Assembly: GCA_029008875.1 (NCBI GenBank)
Contig: JAQXJP010000006.1
Span: forward strand, 21,590-85,589
DNA from: Lachnospiraceae bacterium
GTDB lineage: Bacteria; Bacillota; Clostridia; Lachnospirales; Lachnospiraceae
Direction: 5' to 3'
Length of the DNA: 64,000 nucleotides
The notes under the pieces are model-generated. The model did not search any database and was not told the origin of the DNA. It was given only the letters and a program-made list of their open reading frames with translations. Below are positions 27,897-35,473 of the stretch, piece after piece (position 1 is the first letter of the stretch; each line of letters opens with the position of its first letter). Position numbers and translations under genes: made by a program.

Positions 27897-29855
27897 ATGT
27901 TATATCAAATTTGTAACGGAGCCGTTGCTTTCGCGGACGACGTGATTCTCCACGACGTGAATTTTGAAATTCGGGGAACGGAAAAAATCGCTGTTGTGGG
28001 GCGGAACGGTTGCGGCAAGACCACCCTCCTGAAGTTGATTAACGGTGAGGTGGATTTGGAAAAGAGGGACAGCGATGAAGATATCTTTATCGCCAAGGCG
28101 GGAAACCCGGAAATCGGCTACTTAAAGCAGATTGCATTTGAGAATCCGGACGTAACGTTGGAGCAGGAAATCCGAAAAGTATTTGAGCCCATGATTCGAA
28201 GGAAAGCGGAGCTGGAGACTGCCGCCGCCGAGCTGGAGCACGACCACTCCGAGGAGAAGGTGGCACGCTACACCGCTATGGAGGAATCCTTCCGGGAAGA
28301 TGGGGGATACTATTTTGAAAAAGAATACGATGTGCTGATCCGCAAATTCGGATTCTCGGAGGAGGAGAGGAAGAAGCCTCTCTCTGACTTTTCCGGCGGA
28401 CAGCAGACGAAAATTGCGTTCATCAAGCTGTTGTTGTCCAAGCCGGACATCCTGCTGTTGGATGAGCCCACCAACCATCTGGATGTAACCACCATCGAGT
28501 GGCTGGAAGGATACCTGAAGAATTATCCCAAAGCGGTTGTGGTGGTATCCCATGACCGAATGTTTTTGGACAATGTGGTGGACGTGGTGTATGAAATCGA
28601 ATACGGAACCACCACAAGATATCCGGGAAACTATACATACTTCATGCAGCGCAAAAAGGAAAATTACGAGAAGCTGATGAAGGACTATACCCTTCAGCAG
28701 AAGGAGATTGCCCGGCTGCAGCGCATGGTGGATCGCTTCAAGAATAAGCCTACGAAGGTTTCCATGGCCCACTCCAAGGAAAAAGCCATCGAACACATGG
28801 TGAAAATTGAGGCACCGGACCGGTTTGACACCAAAACCTTCCATGCAAATTTTCAACCGGAAAAAGAGACCGGGAACGATGTGCTGTTTGTGAAGGACCT
28901 GGCCATCGGCTACGACCGCGTGCTGTCCACGGTGAATCTGGACCTGAAAAAAGGGGAAAAGCTGGGAATACTGGGCGGAAACGGCCTGGGGAAGTCCACC
29001 CTTCTCAAAACCCTGGTGGATCAGATTCCGGCGCTGGGGGGCGAGTACCATTACGGCGTCAACGTGCAGATTGGATATTTTGACCAGCAGATGGCCATGT
29101 ACCAGAGCGACAAGACCGTGCTGCAGGACTATTGGGATGAGTTCCCGAATCTGACCGAGACGGAGGTGCGGAGCGCGCTGGGGGCATTTATGTTTTCCGG
29201 GGATGATGTGTTCAAGAACATCCAAATGCTGTCCGGGGGCGAGAAGGTAAGGCTGGCCCTCTGTAAGATTCTGAAGAGGAGGCCCAATGTCCTGATTCTG
29301 GATGAGCCCACCAACCATATGGATATCGTGGGGAAGGAGACCCTGGAATCCATGCTGGCGGATTATAAGGGCACTTTGATTTTTGTATCCCATGACCGTT
29401 ACTTCGTGAAAAAGGTGGCGGATCGCTTGCTGGTTTTCGAGGATGGAACCACACACCTGTACCAGTTCGGATACGAGGAATACCAGGAGAAGCTGGACAG
29501 AGAAGCCGCGGAGGGAGCGGACTACGGTAGGAATGCGGTGTTCGGCGGAGCAATCAGCCAAAACGGTGCGGTGGAATCCGGGGCACAGCCTCAGACATCC
29601 GGAAAAAAGCCATACTACAATCCGGGGAAGGAACGTTCCAAACTGGAGAAAAAGGTTCGCCGTGCGGAGGAGGAGCTGATGGCGAAGGAGGAGGAGATGG
29701 AGCAGCTGAAAAAGGAACTGCTTCGCCCGGAATACCAGTCAAGCTACTCCAAACTGACGGAAATTCAACAGCAGATTGACGCGCTGGATGAGGAGATTCT
29801 GGCCGCCATGGAGCAGTGGGAGGAACTCTCCTCACAGCTGGAGGAAATGAATTAA
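27897..29855 (+). CDS. ABC-F family ATPase
   Basis: A 652-residue protein with two ABC cassettes and no membrane part, the ABC-F layout. Cassette 1 has GRNGCGKTTLL, FSGGQQTK and LLLDEPTNHLD. Cassette 2 has GGNGLGKSTLL, LSGGEKVRLAL and LILDEPTNHMD. Between them is the charged linker (P-site tRNA interaction motif region, about 245-300), and the C terminus (from about 575) is a long coiled coil. ABC-F proteins act on ribosomes as translation factors (EttA/Uup-type) or antibiotic protectors. Nothing in the sequence marks it as a resistance factor, and its placement among housekeeping genes favours a translation role. Confidence 0.93.
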   Translation: MLYQICNGAVAFADDVILHDVNFEIRGTEKIAVVGRNGCGKTTLLKLINGEVDLEKRDSDEDIFIAKAGNPEIGYLKQIAFENPDVTLEQEIRKVFEPMIRRKAELETAAAELEHDHSEEKVARYTAMEESFREDGGYYFEKEYDVLIRKFGFSEEERKKPLSDFSGGQQTKIAFIKLLLSKPDILLLDEPTNHLDVTTIEWLEGYLKNYPKAVVVVSHDRMFLDNVVDVVYEIEYGTTTRYPGNYTYFMQRKKENYEKLMKDYTLQQKEIARLQRMVDRFKNKPTKVSMAHSKEKAIEHMVKIEAPDRFDTKTFHANFQPEKETGNDVLFVKDLAIGYDRVLSTVNLDLKKGEKLGILGGNGLGKSTLLKTLVDQIPALGGEYHYGVNVQIGYFDQQMAMYQSDKTVLQDYWDEFPNLTETEVRSALGAFMFSGDDVFKNIQMLSGGEKVRLALCKILKRRPNVLILDEPTNHMDIVGKETLESMLADYKGTLIFVSHDRYFVKKVADRLLVFEDGTTHLYQFGYEEYQEKLDREAAEGADYGRNAVFGGAISQNGAVESGAQPQTSGKKPYYNPGKERSKLEKKVRRAEEELMAKEEEMEQLKKELLRPEYQSSYSKLTEIQQQIDALDEEILAAMEQWEELSSQLEEMN

Positions 29856-29867
29856 AATTGTGCAAAT

Positions 29868-29895
29868 TTGACAATAAATTCAGAAAATTTATAAA
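29868..29895 (+). promoter_or_regulatory. Distal promoter of hpf
   Basis: TTGACA, a 16-bp spacer and TATAAA. It is bracketed by an inverted pair of the octamer TTGTGCAA (29858-29865, with its inverse TTGCACAA at 29908-29915), a possible regulator site. Confidence 0.55.
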
Positions 29896-29922
29896 GAAAA
29901 CATAAAATTGCACAAAAACCGA

Positions 29923-29950
29923 TTGCCTTTTGGCTTTGTTATGGTATAAT
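29923..29950 (+). promoter_or_regulatory. Proximal promoter of hpf
   Basis: TTGCCT, a 16-bp spacer and TATAAT with an extended -10 (TGG before it). It gives a leader of about 43 bases before the ATG at 30000. Confidence 0.75.
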
Positions 29951-29999
29951 AAATCCATGATATATCTGTATCAAATAAAGCGCAAAGGGGTTGGGCATC

Positions 30000-30536
30000 A
30001 TGAGAATTAAAATTACAGGTAGAAACATCGAACTCACACCGGGAATCAAGGCCGCGGTAGAGGACAAGCTCTCCAAATTGGAGAAGTACTTCACACCGGA
30101 TACAGATGTGTTTGTAACACTGAGTGTGGAGAAGGAACGTCAGAAAATTGAGGTAACCATCCCGATTAAGGGCCATATTATCCGGTCAGAGCAGGTGAGC
30201 AATGACATGTATGTGTCCATCGATTTGGTGGAGGAAGTGATTGAGCGCCAGTTAAAGAAATACCGGACCAAGCTGGTCACCAAGAAACAGGAGGGCGCAG
30301 GCAACTTCCAACCGGAGTTTTTGGATTCCGATGTTGATGAAGATGAGGAGGATACCGTCAAGATTGTTCGTACCAAGAGATTTGGAGTGAAGCCCATGTA
30401 TCCGGAGGATGCCTGTGTGCAGATGGAGCTTTTGGGACACGACTTCTTTGTATTCCGCAATGCGGAGACCGATGAGGTGAATGTGGTGTACAAGAGAAAG
30501 GGTAACACCTTTGGATTGATTGAGCCAGACTGCTAA
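30000..30536 (+). CDS. hpf: Ribosome hibernation promoting factor, long form
   Basis: A 178-residue long-type HPF/RaiA. The N-terminal S30AE domain (MRIKITGRNIELTPGIKAAV through about residue 100) binds the decoding centre. The C-terminal domain (from about 122, IVRTKRFGVKPMYPEDAC to NTFGLIE) mediates ribosome dimerisation into inactive 100S particles. I chose the ATG at 30000 because AAAGGGG lies nine bases upstream; the TTG at 29991 overlaps that site. It is monocistronic, with two promoters in front and a strong terminator behind. Confidence 0.95.
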   Translation: MRIKITGRNIELTPGIKAAVEDKLSKLEKYFTPDTDVFVTLSVEKERQKIEVTIPIKGHIIRSEQVSNDMYVSIDLVEEVIERQLKKYRTKLVTKKQEGAGNFQPEFLDSDVDEDEEDTVKIVRTKRFGVKPMYPEDACVQMELLGHDFFVFRNAETDEVNVVYKRKGNTFGLIEPDC

Positions 30537-30572
30537 AAATCGGGGTTCATTTTTAAGCATATTGCCAATTTT

Positions 30573-30606
30573 AAGTCAAGTCGCCAAGTGCGACTTGACT
30601 TTTTTT
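30573..30606 (+). terminator. Intrinsic terminator after hpf
   Basis: A 12-bp perfect stem (AAGTCAAGTCGC / GCGACTTGACTT), a 5-base loop and a run of six Ts. Confidence 0.92.
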
Positions 30607-30682
30607 GCGGAAAGAGAGTAATTTGAATAGGAGTGAACGAGAGCGTATTGGCGTTGGGGTTTTCCTCCCGGAGGAGGAGATC

Positions 30683-30964
30683 ATGGGGTTAATAGAAGAT
30701 GATTTGTTTTCTCCCGCGGAGGCGGGAGGTAACCCGGAGTGGGAAGTCTTGAATTTTCTGAAGGGAAAGACAGAACCGACGGAATACCGTAGGGTGAAAT
30801 TGCTGATTCAGATATCCCTGATGGTAGATCTTGGGGATTTGAACAAACTGGAACAATGTATTTTTGAATATGGCAGTCTGTTGCAGGACAGAGATTATCT
30901 GGGGCGCACATTGTTTGTGCGGATGACAGATGTATTAAGGTGCTTAAAAGAGGGGAAACAATAA
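30683..30964 (+). CDS. Small hypothetical protein
   Basis: A 93-residue acidic, helix-rich protein that I do not recognise (ends VRMTDVLRCLKEGKQ). The ATG at 30683 is preceded by GGAGGAGGAG, a strong ribosome site. The same frame stays open upstream to a TTG at 30605, but that start sits inside the hpf terminator tail and lacks a ribosome site. No transmembrane segment or known motif is seen. It is transcribed in the direction of its neighbours and stands between two terminators. Confidence 0.6.
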   Translation: MGLIEDDLFSPAEAGGNPEWEVLNFLKGKTEPTEYRRVKLLIQISLMVDLGDLNKLEQCIFEYGSLLQDRDYLGRTLFVRMTDVLRCLKEGKQ

Positions 30965-31041
30965 TTTTGAACACAGGCAAATAATGTATTGGCTGATTAT
31001 GTAACTTATCAATGGTATACGATGCGGAGGAGAACCTCAGG

Positions 31042-31072
31042 ATGAGTCGGGAAAATTTCCCGGCTCATTTTT
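31042..31072 (+). terminator. Intrinsic terminator upstream of ddl
   Basis: Thirteen bp of near-perfect inverted repeat (ATGAGTCGGGAAA with one G-T pair) closing on a very short loop, followed by five Ts. Confidence 0.8.
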
Positions 31073-31142
31073 GTGGAGATTATTCGTGCGGGGTTGGTCG
31101 CCGGTGGAGAAAAATATTGTTTTGTAATGAGAAAGAGTTTAT

Positions 31143-31148
31143 TATAAT
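31143..31148 (+). promoter_or_regulatory. -10 element of the ddl-murF promoter
   Basis: A consensus TATAAT 45 bases before the ddl start. The -35 is poor: TTGTTT and TTGTAA are nearby, but at spacings of 20 and 15 bases. The assignment is tentative. Confidence 0.4.
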
Positions 31149-31192
31149 ATCTATGTTTATAGTAGTTTATATCAAGAAAAGAGGATAAAGGG

Positions 31193-32248
31193 ATGAATAT
31201 CGTAGTACTGGCAGGAGGCTTAAGCACGGAGAGAGATGTCTCCTTCAAGACGGGGAGCATGGTGTCAAAGGCCCTAAAGGAAAACGGACATAAGGTGATA
31301 CTCCTGGATGTGTTCATGGGATACCACGATGAGGAGGAAGATATCACCGGAATTTTTGACCGCGCAGATGAGATCAGCATAAAGGTGGATAGTATTCCGG
31401 AGGTCGCGCCGGATTTGGAAAAAGTAAAGGCATCCCGGAAGGATCAGTCCGATTGTTTCTTCGGGCCCAATGTCATCGGTATGTGCCGGATGGCGGACAT
31501 TGTGTTTATGGCATTGCACGGGGAGAACGGGGAAAACGGAAAAATTCAGGCAGCCTTCGATCTGCTGGGCGTGCGCTATACGGGAAGTGATTACTTAAGC
31601 AGCGCCATCGCCATGAACAAGGGAATGGCAAAGCAATTTTTCCTCGCCAACGGGATTCCGACTCCCCGGGGAATTTCCATGAAAAAGGAGGCTCGCAATG
31701 ACGATGTGTCCACACTGGGACTTTGCTTCCCATGTATCGTGAAGCCCTGTTGCGGAGGCTCCAGTATCGGTGTGACCATCGCCCACGACAAGGCAGAGTT
31801 CACGGAAGCTCTGGATGAGGCCTTTCGCTGGGAGGACGAACTGATTATCGAAGAATTCGTGGAGGGAAGAGAGTTTTCCGTGGGCGTCATGGATGGAAAA
31901 GCCCTTCCGGTTATTGAGATTGCTCCGATTCAGGGATTTTATGATTACAAGAACAAATACAAGGCGGGAAGCGCTGTGGAAACCTGCCCGGCAAATCTCC
32001 CGGAGGAGACCACGAAGCAGATGCAGCATTACGCGGAGGGAGTGGCGAGGGTAATCGGATTGGATACCTACTCCCGGACGGATTTCCTTATGAACGGGGA
32101 CGGGGAACTCTTTTGCCTGGAAGCAAACACCCTTCCGGGAATGACCCCCACCAGCTTGCTCCCCCAGGAGGCCAAGGCGGTTGGAATGGATTTCAACCGG
32201 CTCTGTGAGAAAATTATAGAAATTTCTTTGAAAAAATATCGAGGATAG
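31193..32248 (+). CDS. ddl: D-alanine--D-alanine ligase
   Basis: A 351-residue ATP-grasp ligase that joins two D-alanines for peptidoglycan. Visible family blocks are VVLAGGLSTERDVSFKTG at the N terminus, MALHGENGENGKIQ, CIVKPCCGGSSIGV (ATP-grasp) and the metal-binding FCLEANTLPGMTPTS at the end. The omega-loop has FYDYKNKY with the Tyr typical of D-Ala-D-Ala ligases rather than the His of VanA-type D-Ala-D-Lac ligases, so ordinary vancomycin-sensitive precursors are expected. murF starts five bases after its stop. Confidence 0.94.
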   Translation: MNIVVLAGGLSTERDVSFKTGSMVSKALKENGHKVILLDVFMGYHDEEEDITGIFDRADEISIKVDSIPEVAPDLEKVKASRKDQSDCFFGPNVIGMCRMADIVFMALHGENGENGKIQAAFDLLGVRYTGSDYLSSAIAMNKGMAKQFFLANGIPTPRGISMKKEARNDDVSTLGLCFPCIVKPCCGGSSIGVTIAHDKAEFTEALDEAFRWEDELIIEEFVEGREFSVGVMDGKALPVIEIAPIQGFYDYKNKYKAGSAVETCPANLPEETTKQMQHYAEGVARVIGLDTYSRTDFLMNGDGELFCLEANTLPGMTPTSLLPQEAKAVGMDFNRLCEKIIEISLKKYRG

Positions 32249-32253
32249 GAACT

Positions 32254-33666
32254 ATGATCGTGGAGAAGATGAAAGGTTTAACGCTGGAAAAAATTGCACA
32301 GTCATGCGGCGGAACTTACATCGGAGATGAGACGCTGTTGGGGGAGGAAATATCCGGGGCTGTCATCGACAGCCGGCAGGTGGAAGAAGGCTTTCTGTTC
32401 ATCCCCATCAAGGGTGAGAAAGTGGACGGCCATGATTTTATCGGGGCAGTGTTTGAGAAGGGTGCCCTTGCGGTTCTGTCGGAAAAGCCGCTGGACAATC
32501 CACCGGGACCTTACATCCTCGTGGAATCCTCCACGGAAGCCATGAAGGAGATTGCCGCATACTATCGGCGGACACTTGACATCAAAGTGGTGGGAATCAG
32601 CGGCAGCGTGGGCAAGACAAGCACCAAGGAGATGATTGCCTCCGTGTTGGAACAAAAATACAGTGTGTTGAAGACCGCGGGTAATTTCAATAACGAAATA
32701 GGACTTCCCCTGACCATTTTCCGGATTCGGCCCTCCCATCAGGTTGCAGTTTTGGAGATGGGAATCTCCGATTTTGGGGAGATGGACCGGCTGTCCGCCA
32801 TGGCGTACCCGGATGTGGAAGTCATTACCAATATCGGACAATGTCACCTGGAAAACCTGGGAACCAGGGATGGCGTGCTGGCGGCAAAGACTGAGATGTT
32901 CGCCCACATGAAAGAGGGCGGTGTGGCGGTCCTAAACGGGGACGACGACAAGCTCATCACCGTGGGATTGGTGAACGACAAAGCTCCCCTGTTCTACGGA
33001 ATGGAGCAGGAATGTGAGGTGGAGGGAATCCAAAAGAGCGTCTACGCCACAGATGTGGAGGATTTGGGTTTCGATGGGATGAAGGCCAAGATTCACACGC
33101 CGGCGGGATGCTTTGAAGCGGACATCTCCATCCCCGGGGAACACAATGTATATAACGCTCTGGCCGCCACGACGGTGGGGCTGGAATTGGGTCTGTCCAC
33201 AGAGGAAATCGGAGCGGGAATTGCAACTGCAAAGACCATTGCCGGGCGCACCAATTTTATCAAGGCCAACGGGATGACGGTAATCGACGACTGTTACAAT
33301 GCAAATCCCATGTCCATGAAGACCTCCATCGCCACCCTGTCCCATGCCAAGGGGCGGAGCATCGCTGTGCTCGGTGACATGGGGGAATTGGGAGAAGGCG
33401 AGAGAGCGCTTCACCGGGAGGTGGGTACGGCAGTGGGGGAATACAAGATTCATACCCTCTACTGTGCGGGAGAACTGGCCCGGGAGTATGCCGAGGGAGC
33501 GAGAAGCGAGAACCCGTCCTGCAGGGTGTTTTATTTCGAGGATGTTCCGGAGATGACAAAATCCCTGTTGAACTATGTGGAGCCGGGGGACAGCATCCTT
33601 GTGAAGGCATCCCATTTTATGAATTTTTCAGCAGTGGTACAGGCATTGACGGAAGAGGCAAAATAG
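32254..33666 (+). CDS. murF: UDP-MurNAc-tripeptide--D-Ala-D-Ala ligase
   Basis: A 470-residue Mur ligase that adds the D-Ala-D-Ala dipeptide made by the preceding enzyme to UDP-MurNAc-tripeptide. The substrate-binding N-terminal domain (AVIDSRQVEEGFLFIPIKG), the ATP loop GISGSVGKTSTKEM near residue 115, NNEIGLPLTIFRI and the third-domain DDCYNANPMSM are the usual MurF markers. The length is normal. The ddl-murF order is common in bacteria and confirms both calls. Confidence 0.95.
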   Translation: MIVEKMKGLTLEKIAQSCGGTYIGDETLLGEEISGAVIDSRQVEEGFLFIPIKGEKVDGHDFIGAVFEKGALAVLSEKPLDNPPGPYILVESSTEAMKEIAAYYRRTLDIKVVGISGSVGKTSTKEMIASVLEQKYSVLKTAGNFNNEIGLPLTIFRIRPSHQVAVLEMGISDFGEMDRLSAMAYPDVEVITNIGQCHLENLGTRDGVLAAKTEMFAHMKEGGVAVLNGDDDKLITVGLVNDKAPLFYGMEQECEVEGIQKSVYATDVEDLGFDGMKAKIHTPAGCFEADISIPGEHNVYNALAATTVGLELGLSTEEIGAGIATAKTIAGRTNFIKANGMTVIDDCYNANPMSMKTSIATLSHAKGRSIAVLGDMGELGEGERALHREVGTAVGEYKIHTLYCAGELAREYAEGARSENPSCRVFYFEDVPEMTKSLLNYVEPGDSILVKASHFMNFSAVVQALTEEAK

Positions 33667-33714
33667 ATTAAACTCCAAGCAGTGAATAAAATGAAAAATG
33701 AAAGAGGTAAGGAA

Positions 33715-34233
33715 ATGGCAAATCCAATCGTTACAATTACAATGGCAAGCGGGGACGTGATGAAGGCGGAATTATATCCGGAAATCGCTCCCAACACAGT
33801 CAACAATTTTATCAGCTTAATCAACAAAAAATACTACGACGGAATCATTTTCCACAGAGTCATCAAAGGATTCATGATTCAGGGAGGCGACCCGGAGGGA
33901 ACAGGTGCCGGCGGCCCGGGATACTCCATCAAGGGCGAGTTCTCACAGAACGGATTCAAGAATGACTTGAAGCATGAGCCGGGCGTATTGTCCATGGCTC
34001 GCACCATGTTCCCGGACTCTGCGGGAAGCCAGTTCTTCATCATGCACAAGAACTCTCCCCATCTGGATGGGGCATATGCCGCATTCGGCAAGGTAATCGA
34101 AGGCCTTGATGTGGTTGACAAGATTGCAGAAACCGCAACCGACTGGAACGACCGTCCGCTGGAGGACCAGGTAATGGCATCCGTAACCGTGGATACCTTT
34201 GGCGTGGACTATCCGGAACCGGAAACTGTATAA
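33715..34233 (+). CDS. Peptidyl-prolyl cis-trans isomerase, cyclophilin type
   Basis: A 172-residue single-domain cyclophilin without signal peptide, so it acts in the cytoplasm. The catalytic Arg lies in [17 protein letters not shown], with [21 protein letters not shown] completing the active site. I start it at the ATG at 33715 (GAGGTAAGG just upstream); the longer frame from 33682 has no ribosome site. A terminator follows immediately. Confidence 0.93.
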   Translation: MANPIVTITMASGDVMKAELYPEIAPNTVNNFISLINKKYYDGIIFHRVIKGFMIQGGDPEGTGAGGPGYSIKGEFSQNGFKNDLKHEPGVLSMARTMFPDSAGSQFFIMHKNSPHLDGAYAAFGKVIEGLDVVDKIAETATDWNDRPLEDQVMASVTVDTFGVDYPEPETV

Positions 34234-34238
34234 CAACG

Positions 34239-34267
34239 AGGGCTATCGCTGTGCGATGGCCCTTTTT
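34239..34267 (+). terminator. Intrinsic terminator after the cyclophilin gene
   Basis: An 11-bp stem (AGGGCTATCGC / GCGATGGCCCT, one G-T pair), a 3-base loop and five Ts. Confidence 0.85.
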
Positions 34268-34269
34268 CA

Positions 34270-34377
34270 CTGAGGGGACGTATCTTTTTCGCTGAGGGGA
34301 CGTATCTTTTTCGCTGAGGGGACGTATCTTTTTCGCGAGGGGACGTATCTTTTTCGCTGAGGGGACGTATCTTTTTC
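34270..34377 (+). repeat. Five tandem copies of a 22-bp repeat
   Basis: The core GAGGGGACGTATCTTTTT recurs five times head to tail, at 34270, 34292, 34314, 34336 (one base shorter) and 34357 (incomplete at its end). The copies are otherwise identical, so the array is recent or actively homogenised. It begins three bases after a terminator, and each unit ends in its own T run. There are no spacers, so it is not CRISPR. Confidence 0.95.
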
Positions 34378-34434
34378 ACAAAAAGGACACATTTTCCCGA
34401 CAAAACGCACATCATATAAGGGGATATATCATAA

Positions 34435-35358
34435 TTGAATTGGACAACATTAATTTGCCGGGAGCCGGTGTGGGAAAAAGAACCCTCCCTGGCGAGTTGG
34501 GCAAGCTCATGTGAAAAAATACATACCCTGGTTCTGCCGGAGAAAACCCCAGTGGAGGAGGCTCTGAATGCAGCCCAAATCCTGCCGGAGGAGGTGCTCC
34601 TTGTGACGGAGTCACGGGAGGACTGGGAAAAAGCATCCCGTCGGCAAATTGCGGTTCTTCCCTACCGGGATCCAAATAATCAACCGCCTGCCACCCTCCC
34701 TGCCGCTTTCCCTGGCACCGCTACTCCCAAGGCCGCAACACCCGAAGCCACCTTCCCCGGCGCATGGATGGTGGCGGAAGGCTTGGACGACGTGGACGAA
34801 GAATTCTTTTTGCAGGTCTACCTGCGGGAACACGGACTGCCATGGACTCCAATCACCACGGAGCGGTGCTACCTGCGGGAACTCACCCTGGAGGACATGG
34901 ATGCACTGTTCGCGCTGTATGAGGGCGAGGGAATCACAGATTATCTGGAACCCCTGTATCCCCGAGAAGAGGAGGAAGCATACCAGCGCGCCTACATTGA
35001 CAACATATACCGCTACTATGGGTACGGTATGTGGCTGGTCTGCAATAAAGCCACAGATGAGATAATCGGGAGGGCCGGATTGGAGCACCGGGACTACGGG
35101 AATGGCACGGAACTGGAAATGGGGTACCTCATCGCGGCGGGAGAGCAGAGAAAAGGCTATGCCACGGAGGTGTGCAGGGCTTTGATTGCCTTCGCAGAGG
35201 AGATGCCGGAGTTTGAGAGAATCAACTGCCTCATCCACAGGGACAACGAGGTATCCCTGCACCTGATGGATAAACTCGGCTTCACTTTTTGGGAGGAGAG
35301 GATAGAGGGAGAAAAACCTATGCTCCGATACGTGAGGAATCTGCGTACAGCCATATAA
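34435..35358 (+). CDS. GNAT-family N-acetyltransferase with an extra N-terminal region
   Basis: A 307-residue protein. The C-terminal part (about residues 140-300) is a GNAT acetyltransferase of the RimJ/RimL type: TERCYLRELTLEDMDALFAL, MGYLIAAGEQRKGYATEV (acetyl-CoA loop) and HRDNEVSLHLMDKLGF. The first 135 residues are unusual, with a Pro/Ala/Thr-rich stretch (about 80-108); they may be a decayed HAD-like region. The start is uncertain: a TTG at 34435 lies about ten bases after AAGGGGA, and no ATG is well placed. The gene directly follows the tandem repeat array, whose growth could have altered its 5' end. The substrate is unknown. Confidence 0.7.
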   Translation: MNWTTLICREPVWEKEPSLASWASSCEKIHTLVLPEKTPVEEALNAAQILPEEVLLVTESREDWEKASRRQIAVLPYRDPNNQPPATLPAAFPGTATPKAATPEATFPGAWMVAEGLDDVDEEFFLQVYLREHGLPWTPITTERCYLRELTLEDMDALFALYEGEGITDYLEPLYPREEEEAYQRAYIDNIYRYYGYGMWLVCNKATDEIIGRAGLEHRDYGNGTELEMGYLIAAGEQRKGYATEVCRALIAFAEEMPEFERINCLIHRDNEVSLHLMDKLGFTFWEERIEGEKPMLRYVRNLRTAI

Positions 35359-35397
35359 AAAGCCACACAAAAAGCCTACGCATTGCCACATAAATGA

Positions 35398-35426
35398 TTG
35401 ATTTTTACATAATAATAAAATATAAT
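35398..35426 (+). promoter_or_regulatory. Sigma-A promoter of the rel gene
   Basis: TTGATT, a 17-bp spacer and TATAAT in an AT-rich stretch, giving a leader of about 40 bases before the ATG at 35474. Confidence 0.7.
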
Positions 35427-35473
35427 ATTTGATTATATTACAATAAGATAATTCGAGTGTAAAAGGTGCGCTT

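Noticed and set aside
28122..29561. Long minus-strand frame (479 codons) opposite the ABC-F gene
   Set aside because: It is antisense to intact Walker and signature motifs, its composition is typical of a shadow frame, and it has no recognisable domain.
27897..29855. Antibiotic-resistance ABC-F protein
   Set aside because: The sequence has no feature that I can tie to a resistance subgroup, and the operon context is housekeeping.
31013..31186. Small reading frame of about 57 codons upstream of ddl
   Set aside because: It runs through the terminator at 31042-31072 and the -10 of ddl, and it has no convincing ribosome site.
31193..32248. Van-type D-Ala-D-Lac ligase
   Set aside because: The omega-loop carries the Tyr of ordinary D-Ala-D-Ala ligases, and there are no vanH/vanX neighbours.
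34270..34377. CRISPR array
   Set aside because: The repeats are directly contiguous with no unique spacers, and no cas genes are near.
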